Under the pieces are notes generated by a model. The model searched no databases and had not been told where the DNA came from. It saw only the letters and a program-made list of their open reading frames with translations. Below, one piece after another: positions 13,103 to 15,492 of a stretch of DNA of 15,492 nucleotides (within the stretch, counting starts at the first letter, position 1; each line of letters begins with the position of its first letter). Origin of the DNA: Syntrophomonas sp. UBA1376. Its GTDB lineage: Bacteria; Bacillota; Syntrophomonadia; Syntrophomonadales; Syntrophomonadaceae. Made by a program: the position numbers and the translations under genes. Where the stretch lies: assembly GCA_002305535.1 (NCBI GenBank), contig DBRE01000057.1:921-16412 (forward strand), in the 5' to 3' direction.

Positions 13103-14387
13103 GGATATTTACCAGCAAAAGCTGACCACCCCAGAAGAAGCTGTCAAGCTTGTTGAGGATGGCTGGAGAGTCACTTGGCCGGTGGCAGTTGGTCAACCTG
13201 CGATTTTGATCGATGCTTTGGTCAGACGGAAAGATGAGTTTACCTACCTGGAAATTCTAACAGTTGTGGATGCATATCCCACTGAATTATTAAATTTGAC
13301 CAAGGATGATCCCATAAAACCAGATTACAGTTACTGTATCATTGGCCGCCGCGGAGTTCAGGAAGGGCGTTTTACCTACACACCGGCCCGGTTGTCACAA
13401 ATCCCAATGTATATCGATAGGGGCAGACCTTATCAGTGTGTAATGATGCAGGTATCTCCTATGGATGAATTCGGCTATTTCAGTATGGGGCTGTCCTGTG
13501 ACTATGCCTTTCCCGTGGCGAAAAAGGCCGAAAAAATAATTGTACAGGTTAATGAAAATATGCCCCGCACCTTCGGCCGCAATTTTTGGCATGTAACAGA
13601 AGTGGATGCAATTGTAGAAGCCAATACTCCACTGACCGCCCTGCCAGTAATTCCCCCCAATGAAAATGAAACACGAATCGGCAATTACATTGCCGAGTTA
13701 GTTGAGGACGGCTCCTGCCTTCAGCTGGGGATAGGTTCTATACCCAGTGCCGTAGCTTTGGCCCTGGAAAACAAGAAAGACCTGGGTGTGCACACCGAGA
13801 TGTTTCCAGACGCCATAAAAATCCTGTGGGAAAAGGGCGTGATAACCAACCGTAAAAAGAACTACAATCCGGATGTTTCTATCGCAAGCTTCGCCCTTGG
13901 TTCAGAAGATTTATACAAGTGGTTGAACAATAACCCCTCCGTTCTCTTCTATTCCGTTGATCAGGTCTTAAATCCTGCCAATCTCGCACAGAACGATAAG
14001 ATGGTGTGTATTAACAGTGGCCTTGAAGTGGATTTGACCGGTCAGGTCAATTCTGAATCAATCGGTCACAAGCAATATACTCATACCGGCGGCCAGCAGG
14101 ATCTGATAATGGGTGCCTTCATGTCTAAAGGTGGCAAGGGTATTATTGCCCTGGAATCAACCGTGGAAACCAAAAAGGGCAGACTTTCCAAAATAGTACC
14201 CCATTTATCTTATGGCGCTTTCGTGAGTACAGGTCGAAATGATGTTCAGTATATTGTAACTGAATATGGAATAGCAGACTTAAAAATCTGGTCGGTACGG
14301 GAAAGAGCTAAGAGGCTGATAGCTATTGCCCATCCTGATTTTCGTGATGAACTCAAGTTCGAGGCGGAAAAGGCCGGGTTTATATAA
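13092..14387 (+). CDS. Acetyl-CoA hydrolase/transferase family CoA-transferase (4-hydroxybutyrate/butyrate type)
   Basis: A full-length 431-residue CoA-transferase of the family that contains 4-hydroxybutyrate CoA-transferase and butyryl-CoA:acetate CoA-transferase. It moves CoA between acetyl-CoA (or a similar ester) and a carboxylic acid through a glutamyl-CoA thioester. Visible marks: VAVGQPAIL near the N-terminus, the CoA-site loop QLGIGSIPSAV (211-221), the catalytic Glu236 in LGVHTEMFPDAI, SGGQ-like GGQQDLIMGA (333-342) and VTEYGIADL (389-397). Family members usually have HTEM followed by DG; here it is PDAI, a small deviation. GTG start at 13092 has AAGGAGG (13076-13082) at 9 nt spacing. 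In the operon it would activate an acid to its CoA ester for the flanking thiolases. The exact substrate cannot be told. Confidence 0.92.
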   Translation: MNYKDIYQQKLTTPEEAVKLVEDGWRVTWPVAVGQPAILIDALVRRKDEFTYLEILTVVDAYPTELLNLTKDDPIKPDYSYCIIGRRGVQEGRFTYTPARLSQIPMYIDRGRPYQCVMMQVSPMDEFGYFSMGLSCDYAFPVAKKAEKIIVQVNENMPRTFGRNFWHVTEVDAIVEANTPLTALPVIPPNENETRIGNYIAELVEDGSCLQLGIGSIPSAVALALENKKDLGVHTEMFPDAIKILWEKGVITNRKKNYNPDVSIASFALGSEDLYKWLNNNPSVLFYSVDQVLNPANLAQNDKMVCINSGLEVDLTGQVNSESIGHKQYTHTGGQQDLIMGAFMSKGGKGIIALESTVETKKGRLSKIVPHLSYGAFVSTGRNDVQYIVTEYGIADLKIWSVRERAKRLIAIAHPDFRDELKFEAEKAGFI

Positions 14388-14425
14388 TCATATGGATCAT
14401 GAATATGAATGAGGGAGAGATGCGA

Positions 14426-15492
14426 ATGCAAAAGGTTGTTATTTTAAGCGCTGTGCGAACAGCGGTAGGAACCTTCGGGGGCAGTTTAACTGGCTTTTCC
14501 ATTCATCGTCTGGGAGCGACGGTCATTGCTGAAGCTGTGAAACGGGCAGGAATTAATCCCGGTCAGGTGGATGAAGTTATATTCGGGAACGTAAATTCTC
14601 CCGCCATTTGCTTGAATGTCAGCCGGGAAGCAAGTTTGCGCGCTGATATACCTGTGGAAGTCCCGGCTTTTACAGTTAACAGACAATGTGGTTCCAGTCT
14701 GCAGGCCATCAATCTGGGAGCGATGATGATCATGGCCGGAGAAGCTCACACGGTATTAGCTGGCGGTGTGGAGAACATGAGTAATTATCCCTATTCAGTA
14801 TATAATGCACGCTGGGGACTTCGTTTTGGTGATGCCTTATTGGTTGATGATGCTGTATCCACCTTAAAAGACGATGAAACCGGGATCACTTCAGGCATGT
14901 CGGCTGAATTCCTGCAGGAAAAATACCAAATATCTCGGGAAGAACAGGACGAGTTCGCCTATAACAGCCAGATGAAAGCTAAGCAGGCTATAGAAACTGG
15001 TAGATTCAAGGACGAGATACTGCCCATCCCCATTAAGGTAAAAAAAGAGACCAAGATGTTTGAAGTAGACGAACATCCTAAGTTCAACACCACCATTGAG
15101 AAACTGGCGAAATTGCCGCCCGTTTTTAAGGCGGGTGGAACAGTTACGGCTGGGAACTCCTGTGGAATGAATGATGGGGCCTCTGCTCTGGTTCTAATGT
15201 CTGAAGAAAAGGCTAAACAATTGAATTTGAAGCCAATGGCCACAATCGTTTCTTTTGCCACGGGTGGCCTGGATCCCAGATATTTTGGAGAAGCACCTGT
15301 TATAGGTGTAAACCTTGCTCTCAAAAAAGCCGGACTAAACATTGACCAAATGGATTTGATCGAATGTAATGAGGCTTTTGCCGTTCAGACCATTTCTGTA
15401 GCCAGGCAACTAAAATGGGATGAATCCCGGGTAAACGTAAATGGTGGGGCCATCGCTCTAGGTCACCCTTTAGGTGCCACCGGCGGCAGACT
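14426..15492 (+). CDS. Acetyl-CoA acetyltransferase (thiolase II), 3' end missing
   Basis: The first 355 codons of a canonical biosynthetic/degradative thiolase, open to the window edge; the family is ~395 residues, so ~40 residues are missing. It begins QKVVILSAVRTAVGTFGGSL, with the acyl-accepting Cys88 in NRQCGSSLQAI, the loop AGGVENMSNYPY, NEAFAVQ and GGAIALGHPLGATGGR; the C-terminal CGGG-type cysteine would lie beyond the window. It interconverts acetoacetyl-CoA and two acetyl-CoA. ATG 14426 was chosen over in-frame ATG 14420 because GAGGGAG (14411-14417) is 8 nt from the former and 2 nt from the latter. It follows the CoA-transferase by 38 bp and is surely in the same operon. Confidence 0.95.
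   Translation, partial: MQKVVILSAVRTAVGTFGGSLTGFSIHRLGATVIAEAVKRAGINPGQVDEVIFGNVNSPAICLNVSREASLRADIPVEVPAFTVNRQCGSSLQAINLGAMMIMAGEAHTVLAGGVENMSNYPYSVYNARWGLRFGDALLVDDAVSTLKDDETGITSGMSAEFLQEKYQISREEQDEFAYNSQMKAKQAIETGRFKDEILPIPIKVKKETKMFEVDEHPKFNTTIEKLAKLPPVFKAGGTVTAGNSCGMNDGASALVLMSEEKAKQLNLKPMATIVSFATGGLDPRYFGEAPVIGVNLALKKAGLNIDQMDLIECNEAFAVQTISVARQLKWDESRVNVNGGAIALGHPLGATGGR

Overview
The window looks like chromosome of an anaerobic, low-to-mid GC Firmicute (Clostridia). Evidence: strong AGGAGG-type ribosome sites before nearly every gene, frequent GTG/TTG starts, a surface protein with S-layer homology (SLH) domains, an AgrC/AgrA-type histidine kinase and LytTR regulator pair, and a sigma-54-controlled acyl-CoA/CoA-transferase/thiolase operon. 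This combination recalls syntrophic fatty-acid oxidisers such as Syntrophomonadaceae, but that placement is inference and no marker gene confirms it.

Layout. (1) 1-626: the end of a TetR-family regulator (+), converging on an AraC/GyrI-like regulator (-) with a shared 11-bp hairpin between them. (2) 627-4544, all on the minus strand: LytTR response regulator, then its GHKL sensor kinase (3-bp gap), then a DUF3784-like membrane protein with a C-terminal PH-like region, then the AraC/GyrI-like regulator. (3) 4545-4776: a divergent control region with overlapping sigma-A-like promoters facing both ways, a 21-bp-period direct repeat and a nine-codon ORF with a perfect ribosome site. (4) 4777-8942, plus strand: LemA-family membrane protein, a 55-residue zinc-ribbon protein, and a large SLH surface protein whose reading frame is broken by one in-frame TAG at codon 127. 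(5) 9139-11364, minus strand: a HAD-family phosphatase-like protein and a PAS-AAA+-Fis sigma-54 activator. (6) 11365-11707: a regulatory region with a correctly spaced -24/-12 promoter and several inverted repeats. (7) 11708 to the window end, plus strand: SCP2-type thiolase, family-1-like CoA-transferase with a HTEM active-site motif, and a canonical acetyl-CoA acetyltransferase cut by the window edge.

How they may work together. The sigma-54 activator is divergent from the catabolic operon and very probably senses a small molecule through its PAS domain to switch on the three enzymes, which together can activate a short acid or keto acid to its CoA ester and cleave beta-ketoacyl-CoA to acetyl-CoA units. 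The kinase/regulator pair lies back to back with the LemA-zinc ribbon-SLH operon, so it may control that envelope module. I see no rRNA, tRNA, CRISPR array, insertion sequence or phage gene. The items most worth checking are the interrupted SLH gene, the sigma-54 control region, the divergent 4.55-4.78 kb region and the internal start in the AraC/GyrI gene.
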